Assembly: GCA_947503395.1 (NCBI GenBank)
Contig: CANNDP010000004.1
Span: 1-25,698 of the forward strand
Length of the DNA stretch: 25,698 nucleotides
Direction of reading: 5' to 3'
From: Actinomycetota bacterium
GTDB taxonomy: Bacteria; Actinomycetota; Actinomycetes; Nanopelagicales; Nanopelagicaceae
Shown: one piece after another, positions 23,763 to 25,698 of the stretch
Layout: each line of letters opens with the position of its first letter
How positions within the stretch are numbered: position 1 is the first letter of the stretch
Position numbers and translations under genes: made by a program
The notes under the pieces: model-generated
The model's input: the letters and a program-made list of their open reading frames with translations, nothing else
Told to the model about the DNA's origin: nothing
The model's database searches: none

Positions 23763-25090
23763 TAGCGGTCCACATCTCCCATCACAGGATCGATGGAAGC
23801 AACAGCTGCAACGACATCAGCTATTAGCGAGCCTTCACACATTGCAGATGTCGATTGAAGATTACTAAATGAAGGAGCGCGGAAATGAACGCGATATGGG
23901 CGAGTGCCGCCATCGGAGACTAAATGGGCTCCAAGTTCACCTCTAGGTGATTCAACTGGGGTGTAGACCTGACCGGCTGGAACTCTAAATCCTTCAGTCA
24001 CAATCTTGAAGTGATGGATTAGCGCCTCCATAGAAGTTCCCATGATCTGGCGAATGTGATCGAGAGAATTTCCAAGGCCATCTCCGCCAAGTGAGAGCTG
24101 AGCTGGCCAAGCAATCTTCTTATCGGCCACCATCACTGGCGCTCCTTCAAGTTTATCTAGCTTGTCACAGCACTGCTCAATGATTCTTAAAGATTGTTCA
24201 AGCTCCTGCATGCGAATTAAGAAGCGTCCATAGACATCGCAGGTATCAGCTGTGATGACATCAAAGTCATAATTTTCATATCCACAATATGGTTGTGTCT
24301 TTCTTAAATCCCAAGGCATACCGGTTGAGCGAAGAACAGGGCCAGTAACTCCAAGGGTGATACAGCCTGCAAGATCTAGATAGCCAACGCCCTTTGTTCT
24401 CTTGATCCAGATTGAATTACCAATCAATAGCTTGGCATTATCTTTAAAGTTCTTTCTTAAATCCTTAATCAATTCTCTAATCCCAGCAACGGTTCCCTCC
24501 GGCAGATCTTGAGCAACTCCACCTGGACGGATATATGCCATGTTCATTCTTAGCCCTGAGACTTTTTCAAATACATCTAGAACTTTCTCTCTCTCGCGGA
24601 AGGCAAAAAACATAGGAGTAATTGCGCCAAGCTCGAGCGCTCCAGTTCCAAGTGCGACCATATGAGATGAGATGCGATTAAATTCCATCATCATCACGCG
24701 AATAACAGATGCTCGCTCAGGTACATCATTTGTGATGCCTAAAAGCTTTTCTACCCCTAGACAGTAAGTGCTTTCATTAAATAGCGGGCTTAAATAATCC
24801 ATTCGGGTCACGAAAGTCACGCCTTGGGTCCAGGTGCGAAATTCAGTGTTTTTTTCAATTCCAGTATGTAGATATCCAATTCCACATCTAAGTTCGGTAA
24901 TTGTTTCGCCTTCAAGTTCAAGCATTAGACGTAGTACGCCATGAGTTGATGGATGCTGCGGCCCCATGTTTACTACCACGCGCTCTTCTTTAGCGCTACC
25001 AATCTCACTTGCTACTTGATCCCAATCGCCGCCAGTAACTGAATAGATAGTTCCTTCAGTTGTCTCGCGAGATGATGCGAAAGTACTCAT
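23762..25090 (-). CDS. nuoD: NADH-quinone oxidoreductase subunit D
   Basis: A 442-residue hydrogenase-like subunit that lines the quinone site next to cluster N2. GPQHPSTHGVLRLMLELEGE (residues 43-62) carries the conserved His pair contacting the quinone head group, and FRTWTQGVTFVTRMDYLSPLFNE and the C-terminal ESPRGELGAHLVSDGGTRPYR followed by RAPSF are family signatures. The C-terminal residues DPVMGDVDR match the normal end. The first ~35 residues are an N-terminal extension common in actinobacteria. ATG at 25090 overlaps the nuoC stop in ATGA. Confidence 0.96.
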   Translation of the reverse strand: MSTFASSRETTEGTIYSVTGGDWDQVASEIGSAKEERVVVNMGPQHPSTHGVLRLMLELEGETITELRCGIGYLHTGIEKNTEFRTWTQGVTFVTRMDYLSPLFNESTYCLGVEKLLGITNDVPERASVIRVMMMEFNRISSHMVALGTGALELGAITPMFFAFREREKVLDVFEKVSGLRMNMAYIRPGGVAQDLPEGTVAGIRELIKDLRKNFKDNAKLLIGNSIWIKRTKGVGYLDLAGCITLGVTGPVLRSTGMPWDLRKTQPYCGYENYDFDVITADTCDVYGRFLIRMQELEQSLRIIEQCCDKLDKLEGAPVMVADKKIAWPAQLSLGGDGLGNSLDHIRQIMGTSMEALIHHFKIVTEGFRVPAGQVYTPVESPRGELGAHLVSDGGTRPYRVHFRAPSFSNLQSTSAMCEGSLIADVVAAVASIDPVMGDVDR

Positions 25091-25698
25091 CGATATGACC
25101 TCCTGTTATCAGGAGATGGGATTGTGGCGCCTACATATTCAACAGAGATACCACCAAGTGGATAATCCTTGCGCTGCGGATGTCCTGGCCAATCATCTGG
25201 CATAAGAATTCTTGTCAGAGCTGGATGCCCATCAAAAATAATTCCAAACATGTCATAAGCCTCGCGCTCATGCCAATTCGTTCCAGCCCAAACTTCAACC
25301 AAAGATGGAATATGTGGATCTGAATCAGGAGCGCTTACTTCTAATCTAATTCTACGATTATGTGTCATGGATAAGAGTTCATAGACTGCATGAAGCTCGC
25401 GCTGGCTATCTTCTGGATAGTGAACTCCTGATACACCAAGGCATACCTCAAAGCGAAGAGTCTCGGTATCTCTTAGGGTTTTAGCAACATCAAATAGGCG
25501 CTGCCTTTTTATGTGAAGCGTTAATTCTCCGCGATCTACAACTACTTTTTCAATTGCATCGTTAAATTCTGGAAATGCGCGCTCTAATTCATCTGTTACT
25601 TCATCAAAGTAGGAGCCATAGGGTTTTTGTGCTGAAGTTGGTGAGAAGCTGGAACGAACTAGCCCGCCATAACCAGAAGTATCTCCAGTGCCCTGGAT
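25087..25698 (-). CDS. nuoC: NADH-quinone oxidoreductase subunit C (5' partial)
   Basis: The minus-strand frame stays open to the window edge, giving 203 visible residues, so the true start lies beyond 25698; an internal ATG at 25368 is not the start. The visible N-terminal part reads GTGDTSGYGGLVRSS, then DELERAFPEFNDAIEKVVVDRGELTLHI, both typical of actinobacterial NuoC. The middle has LRFEVCLGVSGVHYP, and the signature HEREAYDMFGIIFDGHPALTRILMPDDW lies near the C-terminus, which ends with the DYPLGGISVEY segment. NuoC is a peripheral-arm subunit that supports NuoD, NuoB and NuoI. It overlaps nuoD by ATGA; nuoA and nuoB are expected just upstream, outside the window. Confidence 0.95.
   Translation of the reverse strand: MQGTGDTSGYGGLVRSSFSPTSAQKPYGSYFDEVTDELERAFPEFNDAIEKVVVDRGELTLHIKRQRLFDVAKTLRDTETLRFEVCLGVSGVHYPEDSQRELHAVYELLSMTHNRRIRLEVSAPDSDPHIPSLVEVWAGTNWHEREAYDMFGIIFDGHPALTRILMPDDWPGHPQRKDYPLGGISVEYVGATIPSPDNRRSYR

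Noticed and set aside
25087..25368. Stand-alone short NuoC starting at 25368
   Set aside because: The frame is open upstream to the window edge and encodes the typical NuoC N-terminal domain, so this ATG is internal.

Overview
The window looks like a compact chromosomal segment of a low-GC actinobacterium. The signs are a full actinobacterial-type nuo order followed at once by a polyprenyl diphosphate synthase, a das-type amino-sugar locus like that of Streptomyces, AT-leaning codon use, very short intergenic gaps and at least three likely leaderless starts. A planktonic streamlined lineage such as the acI/Nanopelagicales group fits well, but that placement is inferred from general character, not from a search.

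Positions 1-6415 are a sugar block. A 5'-truncated FGGY-family (xylulokinase-like) kinase converges on a minus-strand operon of solute-binding protein, two permeases and a cytoplasmic GH3 beta-N-acetylhexosaminidase. A HutC/DasR-type GntR regulator is divergent from it. The gene order matches Streptomyces dasR-dasABCD (chitobiose uptake and hydrolysis). The divergent intergenic region carries a 16-bp palindromic site very close to the DasR operator. No ATPase gene is present, so the importer must borrow one, as the actinobacterial MsiK systems do.

Positions 6433-10701 are housekeeping genes: a Sua5-type threonylcarbamoyl-AMP synthase divergent from a secreted SIMPL-domain protein (18 bp apart, apparently sharing one symmetric -10 element), a tRNA-Tyr(GTA), a class I fructose-bisphosphate aldolase, YajQ and a RarD-like transporter translationally coupled to yajQ.

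Positions 10660-25698 are one long minus-strand operon for respiratory complex I. In transcription order it runs nuoC (5' end outside the window), nuoD, a single-ORF nuoE-nuoF fusion, nuoG, H, I, J, K, L, M, N, and then a long-chain polyprenyl diphosphate synthase probably making the menaquinone side chain. Every nuo junction overlaps or abuts. NuoC/D/EF/G/I form the peripheral arm that oxidises NADH, and NuoH/J/K/L/M/N form the membrane proton-pumping arm.

No mobile element, CRISPR array or defence system was seen, and no gene-free stretch exceeds 300 bp. The most notable points are the NuoE-NuoF fusion, the das locus with its operator and a binding protein lacking a lipobox, and the symmetric bidirectional leaderless promoter at 7399-7405. 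I see no wholly undescribed system here.
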